A stretch of 25,152 bases of DNA from Intoshia linei (taxonomy: Eukaryota > Orthonectida > Rhopaluridae), in NCBI GenBank assembly GCA_001642005.1, contig LWCA01000500.1, positions 1 through 25,152 on the forward strand, read 5' to 3'. Positions 1-10,676 of this stretch are shown in pieces (within the stretch, counting starts at the first letter, position 1; every line of letters starts with the position of its first letter). The position numbers and the translations under genes were made by a program. Below the pieces are notes generated by a model. The model ran no database searches, had not been told where the DNA came from, and saw only the letters and a list, made by a program, of their open reading frames with translations.

Positions 1-293
1 AAAAAAAAATCGTTTTATTCCGTTATCGTTTCAAGAACATTAACTTCATTTTTTTGTTACAATTATTCTTACGCTACGCAGCAGTATAATTCAAACTCAA
101 GTGAATACTGATAATTCTCGCTCAATAATAATCAGTTTCGTTTCAGAAAATTAAAATAGTGTAGACTGTAAATATTTTTTTGGAATTACCGTATTTCGTT
201 TACTTTTACGAATTATTGTACTTGGTGATATCCCGGTTTGATTCACAATGTTCGCACCCTCAAAACTCACGTGCCCCTCAACATTAATTGACT

Positions 294-732
294 CTACCCC
301 ATCCGATTTACAGTACAGATTTTGTAATTTTGAGTATGTGGCAAATTTTTTTTGAAATTATTACTCCAATAATATAACTTGTTAGGTACAGTTTTATCGT
401 AGTTTCTCTTAACGCGTTGATTATGTATTGCTCGTTTATGCAGAATCCCCTTTTGTGTACACAGCTCTTTCTCTAATCTATTAACCCAGCCAATTTGATA
501 CTCACATTTTGTATTTCTTTGTAGATGAAGTATATCCATCTCTCGACCATAGACTACCTGCGATGGTGAATTTCCCGTTCTTTCTGAAATGCAATTTCTC
601 ATTGATAATAAAATCGGTGGAATATGCACATCCCAATCCGTTTTATGATCGATGTTTCTCGCCCTCAGAAGATTCTTAATTGTCCTATTAGTCCTTTTTG
701 CTAGACCAACCCCTTCATGATGGTAAGCTCAT
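294..732 (-). pseudogene. Integrase fragment of gypsy-type retrotransposon
   Basis: The conceptual minus-strand product contains the end of the integrase catalytic core, with a YHHEGVGLAKRTNRT stretch that matches the usual YHxxxxGxxERxNRT block. It continues through the ERTGxSPxxxVYGRE motif typical of gypsy integrases and a basic tail ending at a stop. The catalytic glutamate of the DD35E triad aligns with a lysine codon (AAA, 698-696), consistent with a G-to-A change. The two upstream aspartates are missing because the element is deleted from about 732 upward. It is a dead fragment; which gypsy clade it belongs to is not determined. Confidence 0.88.
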
Positions 733-861
733 GTAACGATGTGTAAATACATTCATCAGGAGGTTCCTCGATAATAGCCCCCTTACCAACCTCTGCTTTA
801 TCCTTTTCTATAATATAAAACAGTGTTATGCATATCGCATATAGAAAATACCTCATCAAAA

Positions 862-1398
862 TCATAGAAAATACATCATGCCCTGTAGTTTTTTAATCCC
901 ATTTTTCCCGTAATTAGTTACCATCGTATCAGTCGTACCCCTTAAATTTGTTAGAAGATCGGCAACTCTCAAAGGGCCAGTGTTATTACCATAACACTCC
1001 GATACCCCAGTACAAATTTCAGTAATGATCGGGTTTTTTCCTATATCCGTGAAACCGTTGGTCTCACCGAACTCGAGGCGATGTTGCTTGATACATAGCG
1101 TACAATTATAATCATATAAAAATTTCATCCCTAATATAAATTTAATATCATTACAGCATTCAGGTAACACATGGAAACTTACAGGAAGAGTTTTGCAATC
1201 TACCGTTATCTCTAATATAACGGTTCCTTGACAAATAACTTTTCCTGCTCCTACACCTTCCACGGTTGCAGTTCTCTCGCTATTAATTCATTGGTGATCA
1301 CTTTCTGGCTAACAAAATTAAGCTCAGACCCGCTATCAACCAAACATTTGTGACGGAAATTATTATAAAATAATGGTACCTTAAACAGCATTCTTCGT
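862..1398 (-). pseudogene. Retropepsin-like aspartic protease fragment of the same element
   Basis: The minus strand encodes a protease with the active-site motif DSG (codons 1337-1329) in a context of CLVDSGSELNFVS. Further on come a hydrophobic beta strand with VSFHVLP and then an ILGMKFL motif, the usual second half of gypsy retropepsins. The reading frame shifts by one base near 1275-1265, between the active-site part and the rest. A stop lies just upstream of the methionine at about 1398, so no gag is joined to it. The frame ends at 862, just before the deletion junction with integrase. It is non-functional as it stands. Confidence 0.82.
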
Positions 1399-1727
1399 TA
1401 CTTTAAATCAAACGGCAGTTTGGCAAACAAAAAACTCGTATTGACAATTTATATATTGTGACGATTATCAGAATATTTGGAAAGAAGATTTAATAAAGCT
1501 TGACAAATATATAAATTAGTTCGAAGTGATCTTTAATTCCTTCGTCATCCCATAGTGATGTAATCTCTACACTTTGTTAATATCATTTATATATTACAAT
1601 CCTTTGCAATAATGGTAATATTCGACTGAAATGTTTATAAAGTGAAAATTCAGTTAATTATTGATACACAATTTGTATTTTTAAGTATTTAGAAAATTGG
1701 TACTGAATATATGTCATCAGTGACGTA

Positions 1728-1920
1728 TGATTCATCACATTGAAAATGACAAAATAGGTTTTCATAATTTTATTTTTTCTGGAATTTATGCTATTTATGA
1801 CAATTTTTTAATGAGTGTTTTTACTTTATTGTTAAGATTATACAACTCATTCTGTCTAATAAATTATTTCTTTAATTTTATTTTTTCTGGAATTTATGCT
1901 ATTTATGACAATTTTTAGGA
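1728..1920 (+). repeat. Tandem duplication, 108-bp period
   Basis: A 44-bp block is exactly repeated at 1765-1808 and 1873-1916, offset 108 bp. It begins TAATTTTATTTTTTCTGGAA and ends with a GACAATTTTT run. Similarity continues more weakly beyond it (GTTTTTACTTTA in both copies). A third, diverged copy lies near 10591-10676. The family is unidentified; it behaves like a dispersed low-copy element that was also tandemly duplicated here. Confidence 0.85.
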
Positions 1921-2161
1921 TTGGACGTTTTTACTTTACTTTGTAATATTATATATATTTAGAAGCTGAATATTCCGATTTGCATTACTATATTAATTGT
2001 ATTTACAGCATGATATCATATGGAAAAATGCAAAAATTACAAAGAATAATAGACAGAAACATTGTAGACTTACAAAAATGTACATATAAGCTACTGTTTA
2101 ATATGAAAAATGAAAATTAAATAAATAATATAATAACCTTCAATGACTTGCACTTGTAAAA

Positions 2162-2315
2162 AAATTTAGTAAATATACCTCTTTCATCTTCAAAACACTT
2201 TAAAATTTTGGCGGTAAACTGGATTATTATGACGTCGTTTATTTAATTAAACTGTTTGTGTTGTGCTAATTAATAATCGCATCAATCATTTTATAATTTT
2301 TAACTTCAAGGTTAG
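2162..2315 (+). repeat. Direct repeat, copy 1
   Basis: This block closely resembles 2446-2635. Shared landmarks in order are AGTAAATATACC / AGTGAATATACC, AAAACACTTT, AAAATTTTGG, TTTATTTAATTAAACT, TTGTGCTAAT and TTTTATAATT. Copy 1 lacks about 40 bp that copy 2 has between AAAACACTTT and AAAATTTTGG. No coding capacity is seen. Confidence 0.8.
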
Positions 2316-2445
2316 AATTGTCATCGGTATTATTAATAGCATTGTTCAATAACATGTAAATTAATTTCACCTTTATTTTCTTAAATTTTGAGTATTTTTA
2401 TAATTGATACTCTTGTATGTATTATATTTTCATTCTAAAACAATT

Positions 2446-2635
2446 GTTAGTGAATATACCTTTCATGTTAAAAACACTTTTAAAGATATAATATTCAAAC
2501 GTCAATAAAATAAATCAACTGAAAATTTTGGTGGCAAACTCGATTACTATGATTTTGTTTATTTAATTAAACTTTTTGTTTTGTGCTAATCAATAATCGC
2601 ATTAATGATTTTATAATTTATAACTTCAAAATTAG
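2446..2635 (+). repeat. Direct repeat, copy 2
   Basis: Second copy of the block at 2162-2315 in the same orientation, with an extra segment of about 40 bp near 2480-2520. The copies differ at scattered positions, so the duplication is not recent. Confidence 0.8.
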
Positions 2636-3030
2636 TAAAGTAATACATAATATTAATACAATAAACATTATGTCTAATAAATTTAAAAAATTATTTACAC
2701 AAATGTAATAAAATTAAATTGGAATAATTAATTTTATATTAAAAAGTAATGTGATATAACGGTTCCACATGAAACAAGTTTGAGAACCACAGGATTCTCA
2801 AAAAAGGATCGTAGCATTTTTAATTTAGATTTTTTTTAAGTAATTAAAATTTCCGCCGTCGGTAGAGTTAGATGATGTTTGTACGTAGTACATAACAGTC
2901 AGCCTAGTTTATATATTTTAAATATAAATTGGGAAATGATAAAAGAATGATGACAATGCCAAAATAAACTAAAAATGAAAGAGTAATTATCCAGAAATAA
3001 AGTACAGTATATTTAAATCAAAATTGAGAT

Positions 3031-6000
3031 ATGAGTAAAGAAAATGACGAAATATTAAATTGTGAGGATTCATTATCAAGTCCACTTGAAAATTTAAATA
3101 TTGATAAATACAAATTTGATGATACTGTCGATAAACCACTTACCAACATTGATATAATTTTAAACGAAATTATCTCTTCCGACGATCATTTGATTAAAAC
3201 AATATGGTTTGAATTAATAATTTTTTATAAAATTTAAATTATTAGTACAATTTACGAAGAAAATTTATTTGAGGAAGTTGAAAAGACGCTGGAAGAACGA
3301 ATTAAAAATGCTGATGCGTCAATAGAAAAATTGTGTTCGGAAAATTACAATGGATTTATAGATTCAATGAGAACATTATTGGACATAAAAGATGATGCAC
3401 TTTTGTTGAAGGTTTAATAATTATGGTTAACATAATTACCATTTTTATATTTTCTAGAACAACATCGTCAATACAAACAAGGAAATAAACAGTGTTTTGG
3501 GTGCGGTATTAGCAAAAAATAAGGAAATTTTGGAATTGAACCAAATTAATGAAAATATGAATTTAGCTTTAAATGCCTTGGAAGAATGCATGCCTGGTTT
3601 ATTGTTTCTAATTATCTTGATAATATTTAGCTTTGGAGGCTTATAATCGATTAAGGGAAGAAATGAAAAATAAGAGGTCCTTTTACTATAAATAATTCAT
3701 TATTTCGATAGATTTTTTAATGCTCTTCAACTTATTGATCAATTAAAAAATGTATATTTAATGAACATTGAAAAATATAAATTTGCTGAAGAAATTAGCC
3801 AATTATTGGACACTACAAACGACAAAATTAAAATTGAAACCAGAATGGATTTGGCAGATTTTTTAAATAAAATTCGCAAGTACACCAAACTTAGCGGGGA
3901 CATTATAATGCACAAAGTAAATCTTTTATTTGAAAATTTCTAAAATTGTATATTTAGTTTGCAGCAAAGCACAATGTAACTGGACTGGCAAAAACTAACG
4001 ATTATTCAAATATGAATCAACAAATTCTTGCAGATGTAATTTATAACTATTGATTTGTATATTATTATTGTTGCAATAAAAATGGTATATACATACATTT
4101 AATTATTTTATAAATAATATTATTTAGCAATGTGATGTATCAAATATTAAAAAAATTCGACAGAAACATAAAAGTTATAAGTTTACAATGCACTTTTCAA
4201 ACCAAAAGAAAGATAAAGAAATTGATGTAAAATTTCATATTTTTTTTATATTTAATAGTTGATTAATCAATTTTCTATGGATGCAATTGTTTCTTTTGAA
4301 CAATTGTATAGAATTGTTCACATTTATGCCATAATGGTAATTTTTAATTTTGCATCACTTTTTTAATAATATTAATACTTTCTTAAGGATTGCACTGAAG
4401 ATTTTGAAATAATGTATAAAAACGAACGCATGAAACAATTAAATCAAGCCATAGAATCCAACCAAAAAATTGTAAAACTAGAGATATTATTACAAGTATT
4501 ATTTTTTATAGATACCATTTAATGATACTAACGGATTTTGCGATTATTTTTATTCTATTTGTGGGTATTTTTTACGTTACATTATTATTTATAATTATTT
4601 TAGATTTTTTGTTACTGAAGATTATATTATTCAAAAATTGTCGGGTTTAGTGGGTAGAGCATATTTGGATTCTTTGTGGCAAGAGAATAAAGAAAAATTT
4701 TTACTGTTTATTCAAAATTCTCTTGTATCTGCCATTTTGTATTTTATCTTATTGTTTTAGAACACTTTTTCCAATTATTGTGGAGATAAAATGGAAAGCT
4801 TGTTGGAAGTTAAATCTATTGTTTTGGCGTTTTATCATACCATGATGGTAATTTTGTCTGTTTAATTTTGATTATGATTTTGATTTTTGCAGGAATATGG
4901 ATTTCGTGTTAGTTCAATATATGATTTGTTGAAGAATATTCAGTAATTATATAATTATGATATTTTTGTATTTATTCTTTTTTAAACATTTTACAAAAAC
5001 TAGTCTTTTTCATTACGTTAAATATAGTGTAAATTTGTAAGTATTTTTTTCTAACTAGGTCCCACATTTAACACCAATTTATAATGCTTTTTATTTCAGG
5101 CGAGAATATCAACAAATTTTGATGCAAAACTGCGCTGAAGCTTTTAATGCCCATTTGGATTCAGATAATTTTTCATCCATAAATATTGATTATTCTGAAT
5201 CTTTTTTTTCATTGTTTGGAGCTTATTCAAAAGAGATTAAAGATTATATTGAAAACTATATTGACAAAGTAAGTACACATATTTTTAATATTAACCCATT
5301 TTCTCCCAATGTGACCAGAATGCAATGCGATGCCGTTAATAATACATTTATTATATTTAATTTTTTACTATAATTTGTATTTTTATTGAATTTACTGATC
5401 AACACAATCTGTCTGTTTTCTGCAGGGCTATAATGATTCAAATGTATTCGATTTTTAAATATTAATATGAGATTATAGATTAGATTATCATCAAACAGTA
5501 AAAAATTAGCCTGCATACGTCGTAGAGTTGGAATTAGTGCCCTACCTTCATAAGTCATTGTATAATTTTAAAATGTGTTTCAGATTTAACGTTATAGTAT
5601 AAGTTCTTGATAGGGTGGGACTGCAAGTGAATAGACCGGTTGCATGATTTATAAAGAATTAGATTGACTTTATTGTACTTCGCACAAACTGTAGCTAGCT
5701 CTCTCTGCCGAGGACGAAATTTTCTAATCTATCAAAAAATTTTGAATAAATGTCTCATAAATACCAAACATGTTACTACTTGTTTTTTCTTCTACTAACT
5801 TTTTAAAACAGCGTTCTCAATTTGCTTTACCATGGTTAGTGATTGTGCCGGGACAAAATTTCCGAGATTTTAACGATTTCCCGGAATTTCCCGAAAAAAA
5901 TTGAGACATATCTGTATTTGATTTATGTTTGTTATTACTATGAAAATATGAAATAAATTTCTTTAAGGTTTCTAAAATTTTTAGTGCTTCTATATTATAT

Positions 6001-9000
6001 ATAAATAAAAATTTTTTATTTTTCCCGGGAAATTTAATTTTTAATTTCCCGGTTCTCGACTTTTGTCATTTTCCGGAAATCACAATTACTAACCATGGTG
6101 TAATATTGGAAACTGGTTTGATACACAGTATTCTGTCTATAACTCGCTATTCTTGGGATTTAGAAAAATTTGGAGAGGTTGATAATTTATAATTTTAGAA
6201 ACAGAACATAAAACTTTAAATTCAAATTGATTAAATTACAATAACATTTAAATTGTAATACAAATTAATTAAAATTTATTTTATCAAAAAATCCATTTTT
6301 GCAACTGCTGTAAACTGGAATAAGCTCTATGAGAATAGTCTTTTTTTTTAATTTTCGGACTGTTAATTATTTCACATTTTTTTGTTTTAATAAAATGTTT
6401 CGGAAAAAAATACATGAATACTAAAATGCCTTTTTGACCGTGAAGTCGTCATTTATTGAGAGTGAAATTTTTTATGTGTGTTAACATGATACAACTCTAC
6501 CACCTGTAAATTTTTTGAAATTCCAGGGCTGTTTTCAAAAAAAAAGGAAGGGAATTTGTGGTTTTGGCCATGAAGGTATAATTTTTTTAAATTTAAATTT
6601 ATGATAATGTTGATTATTTTAAAATCCGCATCAGTGTATATATTTTTTTAAATTCTTTAATTTGTTTAATTTTCAAAAAGAGGGACAACAGGGGTTTTTG
6701 ACCCTTAAGATGTGAAATTGGGAGTTTGAAATTTATGTTATTATACGCTCCGGAAAAAACTGTAATTGAAATGTGGTCTTTAAAAAATTTTAAGAGTACT
6801 AGTTATTTCAAAAAAGTCACACACACACAGACAGACAGACACACAAACAAAAATCGCGTAGCCTTTTTTTTAAGTTAGGATTAATTAAATATTTTTTAAA
6901 AATTATATTTAAATTAAAAGATGAGTTTACTAAATAATAAATCAGTAAATACACTGTATATTATACACTATATATACGATTTTAGGATTCTACTTCGAAT
7001 ATTCAATTTTCCGTTTCTATGTCTGGAATTTTTGTTGAATTTATCAAATATATCGACAAAACCGTAAATTTCTCTAATAATTTATCTATGAGGTAATTTT
7101 TTCAGTGCAATTGAGTATTATTTTATTTTTTATTGAATTTATGCCGGGAGTAGCTAACCTTTTATTTCCGATGATCAAGCTTGCGGAAAGGTTTAAAGGA
7201 CCCAGGCTTACTAATAAAGACTAGAATCCAAATATTATTACATAGACTTACATTATTTGTAAATTTACTTGACAAGTAAACATTAAGATAAATTATTATT
7301 TTTTTCTTAAAATTAAAATTATGAAAGTCCATATAAATAATTAACCCTTTCACTGTCTGAAATGTTCATTTTAATTTGAATATAATTTAATCTTGTTTGA
7401 TAAAAGTTCTTTTTTGACCCTGAAGAAGTTACTTTGTGAGATTCAAATTTGCTGTGTATGTTAACTGGAGATAGCTGTAATAACGATAATTTTTTATAAA
7501 ATTCTAGGACTCTTCGTTATTGAAATAAATGATAACGGATAGACAGACAACAAAGAGTTTTATGTAAGTTAGGATTGTATGTTACAAGTAAATAAAAAAT
7601 TAATCACATGGGCCCATTTGCACAGTTTGGACCCCTATGAGCATTGAAACGCATTGAGTCTGAATTAAAATCATTGCATTATTTTATTATGAAAAACTGT
7701 ATTAGAAATGGGTATTATTAAAACTCTACGCCCATTATTTGCTTCTAATTTAATTTTAAATACGAAAATCTAAATTTTATGACTATTTAATGAATTAGTT
7801 AATTAAAATATAATAAGACTCTAAAAATATTGCTTAGATTACATTTTTCTAAAAATCATTTTTCTTGCTATATACAGCCTTAAATAAGGCTCAATGTTAT
7901 ATAACTCATAAAAAATGAAGTGTATAGTACAGCAGTGTATTTCACCAGTGACACATAGATTTGTTCACATTTGAAAATTACTACATTTGTAAATATTTCG
8001 GCTATATTTTATAATTTTGAGTTTTCAAAAAGTGAAAATTTGAATATAATTAATGTAAACATTTCTCATAATAAATGTATAGTCTCCTAAGGGTTAATTA
8101 AATATCAAAGTTATTGTTATATATTCTAATTTAATTTAATAATTTTTCTTAAATCTCATGTCCGTCAGACTATTTAGGTCCTTGGCGGTCCAATCCTTCC
8201 ATTTCGGAACCACTTTTCTTGATGACAAGACACTTACATTTTACTTTTAGTTCAACTGAATCCATTGAAGTAACACGACAATACATGAACATTTTATTTG
8301 CAAAAGTGTTATGCAAGATTATACTGGATAAAATTTGTGATAATAATATGGAAATGGTTTATCTTTTTATATCATGATAATTTCATTATATTGATTTTTA
8401 AGTATTGATTCCTTTTGAGCGAGTTTTTTTTAATTTCACAGTGCATCACTGAATAATATATCACGTATCAAACGTAAAACAGTCATACGTTTGAACAAAT
8501 TTGTTCACCTTGACTCTGGAATAAGAGAAATTTTATAATTTTAATCAAAAATATCTGTAATACATCATGTATTATACATGTATCAAGATGAAATATTTTT
8601 ATAAATAATTTATCTGTTAGGGAAATTGTATTCACAATGTGCATGTTATCTTTTTATTTTAGATTTTACAAATTTACAAAAATACGATTTGGTTTAATAG
8701 AATGTTTCCATATATGGATATGTACATTTGCAAGATTTGCAGGTTATTTTATATTTTAAAAATTATATTCAAAATATTATAAATATTTTAACCCTGATGT
8801 TACACTTTTTTGATTATGTATCTTTGATCACTTTACATCTATTTTAATTATATTCTAAACCTTATTTTATAATTTAGTGATGATTCTAATATTAAATTGT
8901 CATATTCAAAGAGAAACTCCGTTTTACAGGTAATTTGATTGATTTCATAAATCATATCAATCATTTAGGATTTATCTACTGATTGTCAATTGCGAATTTT

Positions 9001-10174
9001 TGATGTGTTGAATGCAAAAATTGACGAATTTTTTAAATTGGGTTATTAATTATCACATTTTAAACTATTTCAATTATGTAACGGTTTATCTTAACTTTGT
9101 TAATGTTAATGTTTTGTTGCTCATGGATAATCCTCCAATATCCTTCACATTATTCAAAAAAAAATATAGTAAAAATTGATAAAGGTTGGTCCATTTTTTA
9201 AACTCCCGCGAACAGTTACATGGTGTCCAGTGGACACTGTCCACGGATGTTTCTTATTTTGCGTTGAATAATAACATTAATTTTTACGACTTGGGAGATG
9301 GTTCTCAACAAAGTGGTACAAGATTCAATTAAATTTAAAAATAATGTTTTTCGTTTTATTTTCATTAAAATAAATTCGCAGTTTATGGCTCACTAAATTT
9401 ATGTTATATATTTATGTGTTTGAATGGCAAGATTATCATTTTTAATTGTAATATAAATGAATTTAGAAAATTATAATCCCATAATGAAAGAAAGCTCATT
9501 GGAACCTAGCCAATACATTATTGATATGATAGATTTTCTAAAATCAATATTCTCTGTGAATTTACCGGTAGTTTTTATAATATATTTGACATAAATAGAA
9601 TGATGTAGTCAAAGACGCTTGTTTCAAAGTTTGTAAACATGTAGTAGTAAAATTTAAGAAAAAATTGTTGGATAGTAAAGTGAAAGAAATTAGTGCCTCT
9701 TTTTTGATGCAAATTCAATTGGATCTATTGAAATTATCTAGTATAATTTTTTTTAATTTATATTTTTAAAATTTATATTATACAGATTTTACTTCTTATC
9801 CAAATCTAAATGATACAGATATTCAATACACTCAGGAACTGTTCTTAGATATTTACCAAGTTTATATTAATTAACGTTGTAAGTAATATTATTTAGTTGT
9901 TGGATCTTTGTTTGAGTATGGAGTGGGAATCATATATCGAAATGCTTTACAAGGCAAATTTTCTACCATCTACATACAAATTTTCTAGAGTTGATCCTAA
10001 ATCGGCTTTAATTATGCTGGAAAAGTTGAAACATTATGTTATAATTTAATTAATTCTAGAATTAAAAATCATGAAAATTTCAGCATTATAATTATGAATA
10101 AAGCTAGTAGAAATAAAAAGAATATGATTGAAAATTGCATTAAACGTCTTAAGGAACTTCTCGGTTCTATTTAA
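3031..10174 (+). CDS. Sec15: Exocyst complex component Sec15 (EXOC6), 24 exons
   Basis: Exocyst subunit; the complex tethers secretory vesicles to the plasma membrane, and Sec15 is its Rab11-binding vesicle-side subunit. Exons: 3031-3206, 3246-3411, 3458-3596, 3631-3676, 3712-3916, 3958-4035, 4128-4226, 4259-4336, 4388-4471, 4512-4564, 4604-4724, 4761-4847, 4893-4942, 5100-5268, 6986-7092, 8442-8502, 8663-8742, 8878-8929, 8969-9041, 9467-9567, 9599-9740, 9786-9859, 9897-10024, 10060-10174. All junctions are GT/AG and in phase, giving about 827 residues (family about 770-830). Conserved blocks in family order: SIEKLCSENYNGFIDS, ALEAYNRLREEM, RFFNALQLIDQLKNVY, FFVTEDYI, NAKIDEFFKL, IIDMIDFLKSIF, VKEISASFLMQIQLDL, a WESY block, and a C-terminal MIENCIKRLKELL. 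A TGA precedes the ATG in frame. The protein is very divergent. Exon 16's donor is the least certain junction. Confidence 0.9.
5829..6099. mobile_element. MITE with terminal inverted repeats, in sec15 intron 14
   Basis: A 271-bp segment begins ACCATGGTTAGTGATTGTG and ends with the near-perfect inverse (CACAATTACTAACCATGGT). Inside each end lie CCCGG-rich inverted motifs (TTTCCCGGAATTTCCCG on the left, TTTCCCGGGAAATTT on the right), which stand out from the AT-rich surroundings. There is no coding capacity, so this is a non-autonomous DNA-transposon derivative. I could not define a convincing target-site duplication or assign a superfamily. Confidence 0.8.
6170..6885 (+). repeat. Dispersed ~130-bp-period repeat, copy 1 (plus orientation)
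   Basis: Degenerate monomers are marked by TTTTGACC/TTTGGCC followed by GTGAAG, CATGAAG or CTTAAG at about 6432, 6564 and 6697, spaced 132-133 bp. Each is followed by GTGAGA/GAGAGTG, TGTGTGTTAAC and TTCTAGG/TTCCAGG-like landmarks. The array ends in a (CA)n/(CAGA)n run, then CGCGTAGCC and TAAGTTAGGATTA. It occupies the second half of the 1717-bp intron 14 of sec15. Homologous copies occur at 7385-7578, 18900-19650 (inverse) and 23833-24324 (inverse). Confidence 0.75.
6818..6851 (+). repeat. CA/CAGA microsatellite
   Basis: Run of CACACACACAC followed by CAGACAGACAGAC and CACAAACAA. A related shorter ACAGACAGACAACAAA tract sits at the same relative place in the 7.5-kb repeat copy, so the microsatellite is part of that repeat's terminus, not an independent expansion. 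Confidence 0.85.
7093..8441 (+). other. Large intron 15 of sec15
   Basis: A 1349-bp intron between the exon ending ...NNLSM and the next exon at 8442. It contains a fragment of the dispersed ~130-bp-period repeat (7385-7578). The rest is AT-rich sequence in which I could find no exon that continues the Sec15 frame, and no other gene. Confidence 0.65.
7385..7578 (+). repeat. Dispersed ~130-bp-period repeat, copy 2 (plus orientation)
   Basis: One to two monomers: TTTTTTGACCCTGAAG, then TTTGTGAGATTCAAATTTG, TGTATGTTAACTGGAGATAG, TTCTAGGACTCTTCGTTATT and a terminal GACAGACAACAAAGAGTTTT. The last part is nearly identical to the reverse complement of 23838-23900, which shows the two are ends of the same element family. 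Confidence 0.75.
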
Positions 10175-10214
10175 ATGTTATTCAATGTTGGTTATTTATT
10201 ATTTATCGTTTTTA

Positions 10215-10220
10215 AATAAA
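10215..10220 (+). terminator. Poly(A) signal of sec15
   Basis: AATAAA 41 bases after the inferred sec15 stop codon, followed by T-rich sequence. Its position fits a short 3' untranslated region. Confidence 0.6.
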
Positions 10221-10590
10221 TTTATTTTTAACGTTTAACGTAATCATTATTCCGTCAAAAATTCAAATCATATTTATTATTTTGAAAATACACATTTCCG
10301 TCAACTTTTATGTCAAAGAATGAAAGATTAAACATTTTATTTATTATTTTTTCTGAGACACTGAGAAAAATTTAAATTCACATTTCAGAACTGTTGTTGA
10401 TTTATTCTAACGACACAGTAGAGTCTCCGGAACGATCCCAAGTTCATGTTCAGGTCGTGTCAGGATTTTAAAAATTAGTGAATAAAATTGAGTTAATAAA
10501 TATATATAAATTTAATTTGATGTGCATTGACCGTTTATGATGAAATAAGTTTGGGAATCACTCCTTCATCGAAAATGCATAATATGCATT

Positions 10591-10676
10591 TTAATTTTAT
10601 TTCTTCTCAGGTTTATGTTTTTTTATGACAATTTAATTGTTTTTAAGATTATACACTTATTGTTTAACAAATTAAC
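10591..10676 (+). repeat. Third, diverged copy of the 1.7-kb repeat
   Basis: TTAATTTTATTTCTTCTCAG, TTTATG, TTTATGACAATTT, TTTTAAGATTATACA and TAACAAATTA match, in order, the landmarks of 1765-1870. Upstream, TTCATC followed by GAAAATG also matches 1731-1747. This copy lies 8.8 kb away on the other side of the sec15 gene. Confidence 0.65.

Larger units (their letters stand above)
1..1420 (-). mobile_element. Degenerate Ty3/gypsy-type LTR retrotransposon remnant
   Basis: Minus-strand fragment of an LTR retrotransposon. Reading down the minus strand, a retropepsin-like aspartic protease (about 1396-862) is followed within about 140 bp by the integrase C-terminal half (about 732-294). Reverse transcriptase and RNase H, which normally lie between them and take over 1.5 kb, are absent, so this copy carries a large internal deletion. 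Frameshifts and stops interrupt what remains. The A-rich first bases and the sequence below 290 could be 3' untranslated or LTR sequence, but with no second LTR in view I cannot delimit it. The element is not functional. Confidence 0.85.
1421..3030. other. Repeat-rich intergenic region
   Basis: No gene could be supported in this AT-rich stretch. It contains two sets of direct duplications, listed separately. A short hAT-like terminus motif, TTTGAGAACCAC, lies near 2783-2794; a diverged version of the same block recurs near 10530-10561. The last roughly 100 bases must hold the promoter and 5' leader of the downstream sec15 gene, but no clear core promoter element stands out from the AT background. 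Confidence 0.6.

Noticed and set aside
1727-1918. Open frame encoding a duplicated IFSGIYAIYDNF peptide
   Set aside because: The peptide repetition is simply the translated 44-bp DNA tandem repeat, and the DNA copy near 10.6 kb does not keep the frame.
3031-3943. Series of small acidic and lysine-rich frames as separate short genes
   Set aside because: They join in phase over GT/AG introns of 34-46 bp into the collinear N-terminal part of Sec15.
5119-5373. 84-codon frame as an independent small gene
   Set aside because: Its first part is Sec15 exon 14 (5100-5268); beyond 5268 it reads into an intron that starts with a strong GTAAGT donor.
8621-8742. Alternative Sec15 exon reading from GGAAATTG through GLIECFHIW
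   Set aside because: It would follow exon 15 in phase, but its 3' end cannot join the next exon in the frame needed for NAKIDEFFKL. The alternative with exons 8442-8502 and 8663-8742 satisfies every phase and aligns better.
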